Shown piece by piece: positions 38,300 to 50,500 of a DNA stretch of 64,000 bases. Origin of the DNA: Musa acuminata AAA Group (Eukaryota; Streptophyta; Magnoliopsida; Zingiberales; Musaceae); assembly GCF_036884655.1 (NCBI RefSeq), contig NC_088357.1:5261001-5325000 (forward strand), given 5' to 3'. Within the stretch, counting starts at the first letter, position 1, and every line of letters begins with the position of its first letter. The notes below the pieces were generated by a model, which worked only from the letters and a program-made list of their open reading frames with translations, was not told the origin of the DNA and searched no databases. Made by a program: the position numbers and the translations under genes.

Positions 38300-38966
38300 C
38301 CCCCTCATTAACGCCAGTGTCGTGCCCCTCCTCATCGCCCGCCTCCTTAACCACCATCACCACTACCCTCCTCAATCTCTCTATCTTTGCCCGCGATGTG
38401 CTCACGTGCACCCCGGGCATCTTCAATGCCCTCATCGTCGCCCTTCTCCTCTCCCCCACCATTGCCTAACACATCGCTACAACCCTTTACAGCCTCCTCT
38501 TTGTCAAAGTATACTGCTCCATCATTGGGTCAAAGAACCCCTTGATCATTGCTCTCATGGACCTCATTGGCACCCTCGACACGTTAACTAGGTCAATCAA
38601 GGACACACTTAAAGGCCATCTTTAGTCTAGCCCTCTACTTGCTCAACCGCACTACCCTCATCGAGCGTGGCGCCATGTCACCCCTCTTCATGTTGGTAGT
38701 GAAGGGCGGGTAGAGGTGGGTGATGGAGGACATGACGATAGTGATTACTTAGGTGGTAGGATGTGACGAAAGCGTACAGTTGTTCCGGAGGGTTGATGAC
38801 GTCAGTGTCCTAGTGGATCTGGTGGTTAAGAGGAGTGGGAGGGTAAGGAAAAATACTGCAATTGTGCTGCTGAATCTAGTAAAGAGTGACAAAGACAAGG
38901 TGATAGGGGACATCAAGGAAGTGGATGAGATAGAGACAATCGTAAAGGCTATGATCGACGACGAGA

Positions 38967-38970
<4 letters not shown>
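38300..38970 (+). pseudogene. ARM-repeat U-box (PUB) ubiquitin ligase pseudogene
   Basis: Conceptual translation in shifting plus-strand frames gives armadillo-repeat pieces in the right order. They include LLNLSIFARDVLT near 38365, ATLYSLLFVKVYCSIIGSKN near 38480, LIIALMDLIGTLDT, then IFSLALYLLNRTTLIERGA near 38620, and finally VRKNTAIVLLNLVKSDKDKV in the 38753 frame. Together these resemble the C-terminal ARM domain of plant PUB40/41-type E3 ligases. There are several in-frame stops (for example TAA near 38467, TAG near 38623 and 38712) and at least two frame changes. The U-box itself is not seen. The copy ends at a TA microsatellite. It has no introns, which fits either a retrocopy or an intronless parent gene. 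Family call is from remembered pattern. Confidence 0.6.

Positions 38971-39020
<50 letters not shown>
38968..39020. repeat. (TA)n microsatellite
   Basis: About 26 AT units lie between the end of the U-box pseudogene similarity and the MIC10 promoter. Confidence 0.95.
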
Positions 39021-39022
<2 letters not shown>

Positions 39023-39240
39023 CTTCCATTGGCATTCACTCAGTATATTCATATTTTTAAATATATTAAAAACTGTAAATATCGAAAATACGCTTTATTA
39101 TTTTCATTGATATGTATATTATATTGTTTTCTGCGCTCACAGATGGCACAGTTTCTATTAAGCATCCTAAAACGGGCGATGCCCCAAATAACGCTCAAAA
39201 CACGCGTCTATCCCTCTCGCGCTTGCTTTCGCCTGCTCTA

Positions 39241-40578
39241 ATGGCGGAGGAACAACAGCAGAAGGCCCAGGGGATTCCGCCGCGGTATGATCTCAACGCC
39301 AAATGGGACGCCTGCCTCGATATCACCATGCGCCGGCTCACTTACTCCTCTCTCGCCGGAGCCTTCACCGCCCTTCTCTTCTTCAGTGAGTTCTCACCAC
39401 CCCGATCGATATCTGTTTTCCTTCCTTCCGTTTGGAGCCCAGTGCGTCAACTTTCACCAAGATCGATTGTTTTGTGGGCTGGATGTACTCGTCTGGGTGA
39501 TCGTCTCTGAGAAATACCCCAAATCGCCTTCGTTTCTTCCAGTATCAAATTGTTGTGTTTCTCTTTTCATTCTTGGATTCTCTTGAGTTTTTGGTCTTCA
39601 GCCTCATCGTTCCTGCCTGATCTATATTGTTACTAAAATTTATAGCTTTCCTTCCCTATACTCGTATGTTGTCTGATACATGTCCGAGACGATTTGAGTT
39701 TGTCTTGCCTTATATGCCATTACCTTCAATTTACTTGCTATGGGTTCAACAATCCCTGATCCTACTTTTCGTTGTAACATCAGAAATTTGTGTGCATTCC
39801 TATTTTCAGCTGCAGTAATTTTGGGTTTGCTGTTTCCTAACTATTAAGCATTCTCATCTGTAAAGTATCGCTTGTTTTTCATACTTGGCGGCAGTATTGA
39901 TGCCATAGATAAACCTCGTCACCAAAAATCCTCTTTCTGATTATGTGACCTATATTCAACTGTTCCATCTTGCTAACATATATAAATTAAAGTTTCACTA
40001 TTAACAGAAATGTTTCATCTGTTGATCTTTGCATGACTGGTCTTGCATAGTTATGGACGATGGTGACGAATTATAGCAGCATGCACATATCTGAACAGGT
40101 TCCTGCTAAAGGGTGAGGAAGGAGAAAGTGCCTATTTCAGCATGGTCCATGGTTGTACAAGGAATTGAAATCTATTTAAATTTCAGATGACAAATACATG
40201 AACTTAGTTGTTTATGATTATCTATAGTTTTTGTATGTCAAAATGTTACTACCACCTTATTATAACAAATCACTACTTGAGTAATTTAACATTAGAGTAA
40301 CTTACTGAACATAAGTACATAGAACTCATAATCCGCTTCATGACTAGGGAAAGAATAATTGTTGTCAACTACTTGCTTCTCACCTGATTCATCGGGCCCA
40401 TCTTTACTTTTCATGTTTCATTCACACAGGGAGTCCAGTTACTCGATGGGCATCTGTAGCATTTGCTGCTGGAGTGGGTATTGGATCAGCATATACAGAT
40501 TGCTCATACATATTTGATGGCTTTCCTCAGAAAGTCTCATCTTCAGAAGGCTCATCCATCTCTTCTGGTTCTCCTTGA
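39241..40578 (+). CDS. MIC10: MICOS subunit MIC10
   Basis: Two coding exons, 39241-39385 and 40430-40578, encode 97 residues. MIC10 is the small inner-membrane protein that bends mitochondrial membranes at crista junctions as part of MICOS. The sequence carries the plant pattern YDLNAKWDACLD, a first hydrophobic hairpin arm (SSLAGAFTALLFF), a positively charged turn (RSPVTRW), and a second arm with the glycine motif GVGIG (residues 63-67) needed for oligomerisation. After this come YTDC and a short serine-rich tail. The TGA stop is followed immediately by GTAAGT, and an acceptor TTATACAG lies at 41427. A 3'UTR intron of 849 bases (40579-41427) is therefore likely, with the UTR continuing from 41428. 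Confidence 0.92.
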
Positions 40579-41427
40579 GTAAGTTCTCAGCTATTCATTT
40601 GTTTCTGCATTTAATCCATGTTTACATATTTGGTATTTTGTTGCTGGAATTTGCATTGTACTGGATTCTAGTAAAGATGCAGTTTTAGGAATGAAGTCAA
40701 GCCCAAATGTTACGTTTTAATATGAAATAATAATGCATGTAATATTTTATTTTTGAAAGGAAATTTTTTATTAAACTCCCATCAGGGGAATATCCAACAA
40801 ATTGGAGTAAAGTGACTGGAAGCTTAAGCTCCCCGAAAAATATAAGATAATTGCTAAAGAGCATGAATGGATATTGTAAGAACATGTGATGATCAAAGGA
40901 GAAACAAAATTGATAAAATAAAATGAAAACAAGAGAAAATACATCACTGTATGGTTAATTCAACATGATAATAATGCTTGATCCACATCATTGAAATTCA
41001 GACAACATGTGGCAATGTATAGTGCTTGGTGTAAGAAAATAATTTGACAAACAATGCAAAAGTAAGTGACAAAGTTTCATCAGGAAAAAAAAAAATCTAA
41101 ATTTTCAAATCATAAACCAAAGAATATGCATTATAAAACAAATAAAAAAGCCAGAAGGAAGGTACCATACAATGAATTTAAAAAATAAGCTTAAAATATT
41201 TTTCAGTATCTGGGATGCTATGATTCCCCCATTCGTCAACACAATGACGAATCCAGCCTACTTAAACCTTGCATGATTTTACCTTTTCTTTCGCTCATAT
41301 CCAGCGTAACTAATATTTCGGCCTCAACAATTGTCATGTTAGCTATTGGAGGCCTTTTCACCGTGTCTTATACTAATGGATCTTCTCTCTCTCTCTCTCT
41401 CTTTCTCACTTTGGTCTTTTTATACAG
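40579..41427 (+). other. 3'UTR intron of MIC10 (inferred)
   Basis: A consensus donor GTAAGT begins at the base after the stop codon, and a pyrimidine tract ending TATACAG closes at 41427. It contains a (CT)n run at 41384-41402 close to the acceptor. Because the junction is at the stop, it should not trigger nonsense-mediated decay. Confidence 0.6.
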
Positions 41428-44350
41428 GAGGACAATAACTGATTGAGAGATTGCATCTGAACACTGAAACCATTGGTCAATTGCTTGGAAGAACTACTAG
41501 GTCTTGTGTCAATGTTAAAAAAGTTTTTACTCCTGGATGACTGTGAAGCACATGTATGCTTTGAGGAAGATTGTAATTTTGGATGTTATGAAAACAGCTT
41601 TGTTAAACGAGAACAGTAATGCTGTTTGATGATTTTAGTGGTGACCATGAGGAATCTCTTTGATATATCAAGGTAGAATGCATCTTTTGGCTTGAAAATG
41701 ATTTCCAAGTGGAGAAAATATGTCTAAGGGGGCTGTACTACAAGCTGTAGGAAATAATCTTGATTGAATCAATCTGGGAGATATATGTCATTTGGTATAA
41801 ATAGATAGTAATACTTGTGATTATGAAGGTGCTAGTTATCTTAGTTAGTAAAGATTTAATAGTTTATTATGAGGTCATGTACCCTTCGTGAAAAAAAATT
41901 ATGATTCTCACGAGACTTGAATTACTGCGGTGAACAACTTCCTCCGAAAAATTCATGAAAGATGGGATCTTATTTAAATTTTCATGAAAAATAATTCAAA
42001 ATAAAGATCAGATCAAATTTTCAGTCCTATAAGGTGAATTTTAGGACAAAGTCTCTCATTTTGGGTGTTTTCGTGACTCACATTTTGCTTTTATCCAATG
42101 GTTTCTTTTTTCTTCTTTTTTCTTTTACCTTAGTCTCAAAAATGCCTTTGATAGGATGCCCAAAAATTCATTTGATATAATATCCAAAAACAGTCACCCA
42201 TTCTTTATAAGTCATCCGTTCTTTATATTGAACCAATCCAATTGATTTTATAGTGTTCTTATGAAAATGTAAAAATTAAAAATTCTGGCATAGATGTTAA
42301 TTTTTTATTTTTTTTATTCCTAAACCAAAAAGAATACATATTTAAAAATCACTAAGGATAATAAATTAGTTTATATTATATTTTGAGTTATTATTCACCG
42401 ACTAGAGTGTTTTTATATAAGTAACAAAGACATTGTAACTCTATTTAAAGACACGAGAAGCGACATATAGGTCAATTTTTTTTTATGTTTTATTTGAAAC
42501 CTCGTAAAGAATGATAAATTAATTTGTGTAGTATTTTGAGTTTTTTTTATTATAGTATTTTTATATAGATTTATAGTACTTTTATTAAGATATCAACAAT
42601 ATTATAATCCTATTCAGAAACATTTTGATTGGATCTATATATTGATTTTGGGACCTGAAATATTTTTTGACATATCCTATATGATGCATTTTGGGATTAA
42701 AAGAAGTATGCGACTAATTACATACCTTGTAGTTGGATCTTCTTAGTATCTTGGTCTCTATACTTTAAAATAATTATATTAAAATCTCTATAGTTATGAA
42801 AATGAAGCATTTAAAATCTCTATAGTTTTATCGACGGAAGATATAACAGGTGACAAGACGTGTACGAAAGATATGAAAACGATGGATAAAAATTTATTTT
42901 TAATTATGGTGATAGGCTAATTATAGATTATCCGTTGAAGTTCGACCATTTTAGTATTTTGGTCCCTTGATTAAAAAATATATATATTAAAATCCTTATA
43001 GTTATGAAATTAAAATATTTAATTTTATTTACTCTAACGTCGTTGATTTTATTGACGAAAGATATCGCACGTGACAACACATGCATGAATGACATGAAAA
43101 CGATAAGCAAAAAAGTAATTTGCGATAGTGGTAGACAATGACACCGTGGGTGGGTTATTGTGATGGTGGTTGACACTAACAATATGGTGGTCTGCTTTAG
43201 CGATATCGATCTAAATATTGTCGATAAGGAGGAAGAGGAGGCAAAGCGATGAGGTATATACATCAGTGTCAAAAAAGGAAAATGAGGGAGGTGAGGTATT
43301 TGCATTGGTGTCGCACCGCTCTACCTTTTCTTTCTCCTTCGGCACTACCCTAAATTTGCATCAGCGTCAAATGAGGAAGAAGTGACAGGTAAGGCATCTA
43401 TGTTAGACGAGGAAGAGGAGACAAGTGAGACAGAGAGGTGTGACACCATTCATGGCATGTGCTATTTATTCCGTTAGTAAGACCGATGGTATTAGGATAA
43501 ATGAGGTTAAATGCTTTACTTTTAAATGACAATATATACTAAAAAGATCTAATTACAATGTTAGATCTAATTATAAGGTCAAATGGTATTAGGATAAATG
43601 AGATTTTAATATACATTTTTTAAGTCTAAAAATCGAAATATACTAAAAAGATCTAATTACAATGACAATATATAATTAACCTATCATAATTATTAAAATT
43701 ATATTTTTATTCATAATTTTCATTCCATTCAAGTGTCTATTGTTATGTGTTATATATTTTCATCGATAAAATCAACGGATAAATGAGATTAAATATTTTA
43801 CTTATATATTTAACTATATAAATTTCAACATAATTTTTTTAATCTAAAAATCAAAATATTAAAAAATTAACTATAATAGATAATTAGATAATATATAATT
43901 AGCTGCAGAAGTATGCCACCAGCAAAAACAAAAAATGGGAGGCATCAATCCGGAAAAGCTCATGTTTTCTGATAATTTGTTGTATATATAATTTAATTTA
44001 AAATTTTATAATATACAAAAGGTGACGTCAAAAGAATCTCCATAGCTTATAGAATTATCATCGTACCTGAGCCGTCCATTATGGTGATGAGAGGAGGATC
44101 TCATGGCTCTTAGAGTTGGCATTGTATGCGATCTAGTTCACTACGTTACGGCAGTGCGAGAGGCTCCAATATGACATTTTTGACCCCCACGAATCTCAAA
44201 TTTCCCGTATTTTAAGCTCAAATGTTAACCTCTTCACTTGGAGACAAAAAGGTCATTTACGTCTCACTAAAGTCGCTACCGCGGTTTAGCAGCGGCGAAG
44301 GCCTCAGCTTTCATCCCATCCGCCGCCCCTTTCCCCTTTTTTCTCTCGGG
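41428..44350. other. MIC10 3'UTR and intergenic region to RanBPM
   Basis: The first ~300 bases are probably MIC10 3'UTR. From 41900 to 42700 the DNA is very AT-rich without a recognised gene. The foldback element at 42713-43903 occupies most of the rest. The final stretch holds the RanBPM promoter. Confidence 0.5.
42713..43903. mobile_element. foldback element with tandem terminal inverted repeats
   Basis: The left arm has two related units starting ACTAATTACA (42713) and GCTAATTATAGATTATC (42916). The right arm holds related units in the opposite orientation, ending at about 43567, 43685 (AATATATAATTAACCTATC) and 43903 (GATAATATATAATTAGC). Internal landmarks also pair: GATAAAATCAACG at about 43773 is the complement of the CGTTGATTTTATTGACG-type block near 43045. 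TTAATC with AAAATAxTAAAA near 43840 pairs with the TTTTAGTATTTTGGTC block near 42950. The core (about 43120-43450) has GATAGTGGT/GGTTGAC-type sequence and no long ORF. Direct target duplications were not clear. The arrangement recalls Mutator-like non-autonomous elements with tandem TIRs. Confidence 0.6.
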
Positions 44351-44351
44351 A

Positions 44352-44360
44352 TTAGGGTTT
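44352..44360 (+). promoter_or_regulatory. telo-box in the RanBPM leader
   Basis: TTAGGGTTT (complement AAACCCTAA) sits about 180 bases upstream of the ATG. This is a position and motif common in promoters or leaders of plant housekeeping genes. A probable leader-intron donor CAG|GTAAGC follows at 44411, with acceptor candidates at 44474 or 44507. Confidence 0.5.
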
Positions 44361-44537
44361 CGATTATCATTCCGACAGAGAGGAGCCCGACCATCGATTT
44401 GGGCCTTCAGGTAAGCATTCGATTGCTGATTTCTCCTGGGGTTTTCGATTTGCGCGCATCTCTGTCGTTTGTAGCACTACATTTATTGAGAAGGTTGGGT
44501 TGAACAGTTGAGTCTTGGATTCTTGGACGAGGGCTTG

Positions 44538-47500
44538 ATGATGATCAATCAAGAGCCGGCGGGAGAATCCATCGATCTCTTCCGACTGGCCTCGCGCTGG
44601 AGGTCGGGCGCCGAATGGAAGAAGATCGTCGAGGAGATGGATTCAGAGCCGGTGCCGTCGCATTTGAACACGATCAACAGCTCCGGCTTGTTCCAGATCG
44701 TGTCGACGGACAAGATGTCCGTCCAGTATGTGGGTTCCCCGCAGCATGGGCACGATGTCGGTGTCGTGCAGGCGGACTGTCCGGCGCCCACCAGGAGGCT
44801 GGCTTACTATTTCGAGATGACGGTGAAGAATGCCGGGCAGAAGGGGCAGGTCGCTATTGGGTTCACTATGCAGCATTTCAAGATGCGGCGGCAACCTGGG
44901 TATCCGTATTTGCACATTTGTTACTTAAATTGTTTGCTTTTGATCTGATCTTGAATAGTTTCACATCTAGTTCTGCATTTGAAGTTTGAAGTATCCTTCC
45001 TGTTCCCTGGTTTTCTGTATAAGTTTCTCAGTTCCTGCAGCTTAGGGCCGAATTATCTTGTGTTCTCAATATAACAATGATGACATACTATGTGAAATTC
45101 AATCCTTTTCCGGGGGTCCTGTCATTTCAAGTCCCCTCCACGATGTTGGAAGGGAAGGTAAGGATAAAATGTCAGCCATAGTTCTCAGAGGATACCTATC
45201 TCATATGTCGGAGTAGTACAACATTAAGGTCGATGACAAAAAAAGATATGTGTGGGTGTTAATGATGTTCAAAATCATAGATATATGATGTATATGCCTT
45301 GTTTGGTGAGGAGATAGTTCCCATCTTGAGGAAGATGGAAAGTGTCCAGCTACAACCCTCACTTTGAATGAAAAAATTAGGTTTAAATATTGTTTATCAT
45401 AGAATTTCCTGGATGAATAATTGGATTCGATTATTTTTTGTTTACATTAAACATATGTGGTTATCATAGGTCAACTGCAATTAGTAGATTTTGGTAATGA
45501 TTTTTATTTTGCTTAGTTCACATACATGGAATCTTTGTAATATTTTGAAGGGACATGATGATTGTTAATATTACTTCACAATTGAAAAATGGTGCCGTTA
45601 AGGTGGAAATCATAATAAAGTTAAGAATATAGGTACTGTAATTGGGCCAACCTTTGATTATGAACGAATTTAGAGAGGTACCTAGATGTTATAGGAAGTG
45701 GATGGTCTCCTTTGCCAAAACTATTTGTAGAGGCACATGATTGCTTATTTGCAGATAGTGCAATTATATTGTCTTTGGACTTGCATTTTTTGGCTTAACC
45801 TTTAGTGGGTGTTCATTCCTCTTTACTTTAATAATTATGGAATAGGTTTTCCCAGACCCTGGTCTGTAAAATGCCAAAATTTGCCACAGTTAAAACAAAA
45901 AAAAAGGTCAAATGCAGAATAATTTTAGCCACAAATTGCTGGGAAGGTGCTAAGAAGGTATTTGACCATATCGAAGATGTGGGTATTGACTAAGTGTTTG
46001 ACAAAGCAAGTGTAGAAAGCATTTGTCAATTTTGGCTGGAGCATCTTTCCCTCGTTTTGCAGTTTGCTTTTTTCGGTTGAATACTTTATTACCCAAAAAC
46101 AAGTAATGACATTTTTGCGTGTGGATTTCTAGTTCTTAATTCCTTCTGCAACAAAGGTATTTTTTACTTGCATACGTTTAATTTTAATGAAAATCATGTT
46201 TTAGTTTTGCAAGAAAAAAATATTTTTCTGTTCTGTTGCTATTTCAAATTTTCATGAACTACTACTTTCTGTGTAGCTGGGAAGCTAATAGTTGTGGATA
46301 CCATGGAGATGATGGATATCTTTATCGTGGACAAGGAAAAGGAGAATCTTTTGGACCAACATTTACAACTAATGATACTGTTGGTGCTGGTATCAATTAT
46401 GCATCACAGGAGTTCTTTTTCACGTAAGTCAATAGATTGTTTAGCATAAAGAAATTGTACCATTAGCTACTAGGATGGTTGATATTTCCAAAATTTTGGA
46501 GCTCTTTGAGATCATATATGTTGTCCTAATTTACATGCTTGTGTTGTGGAGTTCAGGGATCCTTAATCTAGTAAGCAGTTCTCGGATTTTGTGAATATTT
46601 ATAGAGATAGTTGATTTATTATCATGGTTCACCTTATCGATTCGTATCAGTGTACTGACCCGTTGTCGATATGACATGTACCGACATACCGACACATGGT
46701 ATGGTGGGATCTACTGATAGATTGATATGTACCGCCCATACCGATCCCCTAGGTACATATCATTTGTACCGAGCGATACATTATGGTACGGTGAACCTTG
46801 CTTATTATTATCTTGATTTTTCGTGAACTGGTATCTATTATCTTGATTTGCATCTCTACACTTGTCTAGGGTTGACTTAGACGATATTCCATCTATCTTT
46901 TCGATAACTAATTGTCTGACTATGTATTGTATGTAATAACTGTAATCTTTAATCTTTATGTGCAGAAAGAATGCAAAACTTGTCGGAACTGTTCCGAAGG
47001 ATATAAAAGGCCCTCTTTATCCTAGCATAGCTGTTCACAGCCAGAATGAAGAGTATGCTGTAGTAATTTGTAATATGAAATTGATAATGTTTCTTTGCTT
47101 TTAACTTGTCTATGTAATCTAAGTCTTCCTAGTGGTGCACCTAATTTACTCCTGGTACATTCATGCAATGTGTAGGCTAATTATAATCCAACTGCACCAT
47201 TATGCTGTAATTGTTTTTCCCATAGAGCTTTCTTGAAGATTTGTTGCAATGGTAACATGCTAGATCTCATCAGTGATGAGAGGTCCAAGTCCAAATAGGG
47301 CACAGATTTATCATTCTTGCTTGAGGTTTTTGAGGAAGAATTAGAAACGAGTAAAAGTTTCATGGGTCCTAATGTTTTTTTTTCCTCACTTTTTACTAAT
47401 TGTGAAGATTATAAATGAATCTGCTAAGGTTTTAGACTTGTAGGTGGGAAGTGAAAAAAAAAAAGGGGGACTAGATATTGCAGATTGATCTAGCAGCTAT

Positions 47501-50500
47501 TTTTGGTTTATTTTGTCTTTGAAAGAAATTTGTTAACTTAGGGGTTTTTAAATACAATAAATTTTATGCAATTTTTTTTCTTCTGAATATAGTAAGTTGT
47601 CATATATCAACATGTTCTGCATTTTTACATCACTCACCAAGATTATCCAATAAGAAGAGGGAAAAAAACATATGTTTAAGTCTTTAAGGTGAACTCGATT
47701 ATTAAGGTATCTTGTTGAAGACTTTCTACATGGAAGGAAACTTATTGCAATCAAGATCCTGCTAGTATAAAATATCATCTTTTGAAACAAAAATCAAAGT
47801 GAAGGTTCTTCAAAAATGGTAGATGTGATAATTATTTTAATTAGTCCTTAATTTAAAAGAACTTACAATTTAATGTTTTGAACTATGTTTTTCTTTTTGT
47901 ACTTAGGGCATCTATGCATCTGGTATTATTTTGACGATTTTCAGGTCATTTTGTGAAACTTATAGGCATCGTAGTGTAGGATGCATATTGTAGCTATTTA
48001 AACAGATTTATTTTATTTTATTTACTGACATGTTCACCCTTATGTTGTAGAGTTACTGTAAACTTTGGGAAGAAACCATTCCTTTTCGACATCGAAGTAA
48101 GAATATTCTTTTGCAGTGTTGATCTCCTTCTTAGTCTGTTGCTTAATCATAAAGATAACTGTCCAACTTTCTGTGTATGATAGTTATATGGACACATGTC
48201 TAAGCGAACAATAGTTATGTACACATGCGTGCCTACCTGTATCTGTTCTTGTATGCAATGGACAAGAGTATTTCATATGGATGTTCTGATTCATGTTAAC
48301 AAGTTAATGCTCATCAACTATTCTTTGCCTAGTTCTTTTGATCTCATATTATATTGGAAATACTGGGTTTTTGCTTTTGCTACTCAAGTAAGCCAACCAA
48401 ATTTGTACTTAAGCCTAACATAGCCAATAGAACTTTACGCAACCTTTATTAAAAATTTGACCCACTGGATTTTGGCTGCCTATCAAGTAGTTCAACTACA
48501 ATGTGACCTAGTTCTGACTTCTGCATTGTATGCATGTTCTAATAATTATTAATTTGATAAAAAAATGTGGCTCTATAAACATTGTGGGCAACTACTTTTC
48601 ATAAAAGTTTGGTCTCATCCCTGGTGTACCGAAAGTCCTATATTTGGTTGGTCTTGTATTATATATATCTATATAGGATGGTGGATGCTTAAATGATAAA
48701 GAATAAAGGGATAATGAAAAGACATCTATAAAGCTAATAAGGAAAACACACTAACAAATTACTCTATAGATACTTTAATAGTTAAGAAAGACGACATTAG
48801 TCACAAATAAAATTATGGGGGCCTGTCGCCATGATGCCATTCCTCGTTTGATTCATCTTCTAACCACAACACTTGACCATACACCAAGCTAGTCGTTTTA
48901 GCTTGACCATTCATCACCATAGGGATCCCTATTTCTATACTGTGCTTTAAAGATTTACAAAATCATAAAAATGAGAAATTTTTGAAAGTTATATTACAAC
49001 TAAAGAAGAGGCAAAAAGAGCTGTAATTATGATAAGATACACTAAATATAAAATCACGAGATATCACTACGTTTTAGTTCTTTTGCATCTTATATAGGTT
49101 TCTTGAGGTACCGAAAGATAACATCTGTATGATCTCTGGACCTGATAGAAACAACAACTTTTCTTTTTAGCATCTTGTGTTTTGTAAGATTTTCTTAGTT
49201 GAAACAGGTTATGTCTTTAAACCCAGTCATATGATTGGCAATGATGGTCTTCATTCTTGCATTTTCTTAGTGCTTTCAACTTTCTCAATGACAATCCTGT
49301 TTTTGTTGACCAGGGTTTTATTTTGGAAGAGAGATTGAAACAGCAGGCAATGATTGAAAAGCTATCCTTACAACCAAATATTAGTCACTGGTATGTTTGC
49401 ATAATATATAAACCATCTCTCTCTTATCATTACTTGCTTGTGTGTGAAAAAGACAGTGACATGGTGATTTCCAATTATATAAATCTTTTACTGATGGATT
49501 TATGTGTTAGACATCCCACTGTATAAAAATACCATAATACATTCCTAACTTGGTTATCTTGTCTGCAATTCTAATTCTTACTTCTAGAGAGTTGATTAAA
49601 TAATGCTTTTGTTTCTGTTTCGTGTGCTGATTATATTTTCTGTATAATGTTATTTTTTTTCTTTGTCTGTTACTTTGTTGATTTTTCACATTTCTTTTGC
49701 TGAAGCAGTATGACAAAGTAATTTGATGGATGATTTGGTGAAGGGGTGCAATCTGTCTTTGAAACTTGCCGAATTTGTTAAGATACTTGTAGAATTTTTA
49801 TGTGGCTTAGTCAACGGAATGGTTCTTTCATATGACACTATACAGAGGAAATCTAGCCTACAAAATGCTCAAAGACTTAAAGATAGCTTTGTGGTCATAT
49901 GCATCCTAATCTAGCATGATAGTTTTAGAAAGTTTGATTCCACTTGAAGGGTCTGCCCGCCAACCTGTAAAGATTTTGTATGACTAATGATAAGTGACTT
50001 CTTGAAGATAGTGTTAACACTTGGTACTTAGTTATCATGGTTGTCTAGGTGTTCGGCCTTAAAAACTGTCTAAGCCATCACATCATGGTTTTTTCTTAGA
50101 TGTTCAGCCTAATAAGTATGGCCATCACACAAATCCATCTGGCCTCATTGCGATCACCACCAAAATTTACACAGGCACCCTCCTATCAGAAACATGTTCT
50201 TACATGGAGGTAAACATACTTCAATGAACATGCAATTTAGATTCTTTAATCACACTCTTAAATGCATTGCAAACATCAATATTCTGCCCCAGTTAACATT
50301 TTGACCATGAGTTTAGAATTCCAATGAGATTGTCAAGAATTGATGTTCAAACTTCAAAATTCACTCAGTCGCAGGGACCTTTATATATGTAATAGATTTT
50401 CAACCTATGGTTCTGGACTCCTGTCAACTATTTCCATCCTTAATTCCCAATTCTTAGAATAATAGTTAGCGGGATTGATTGATCAGGATTCCGAGCTTCA

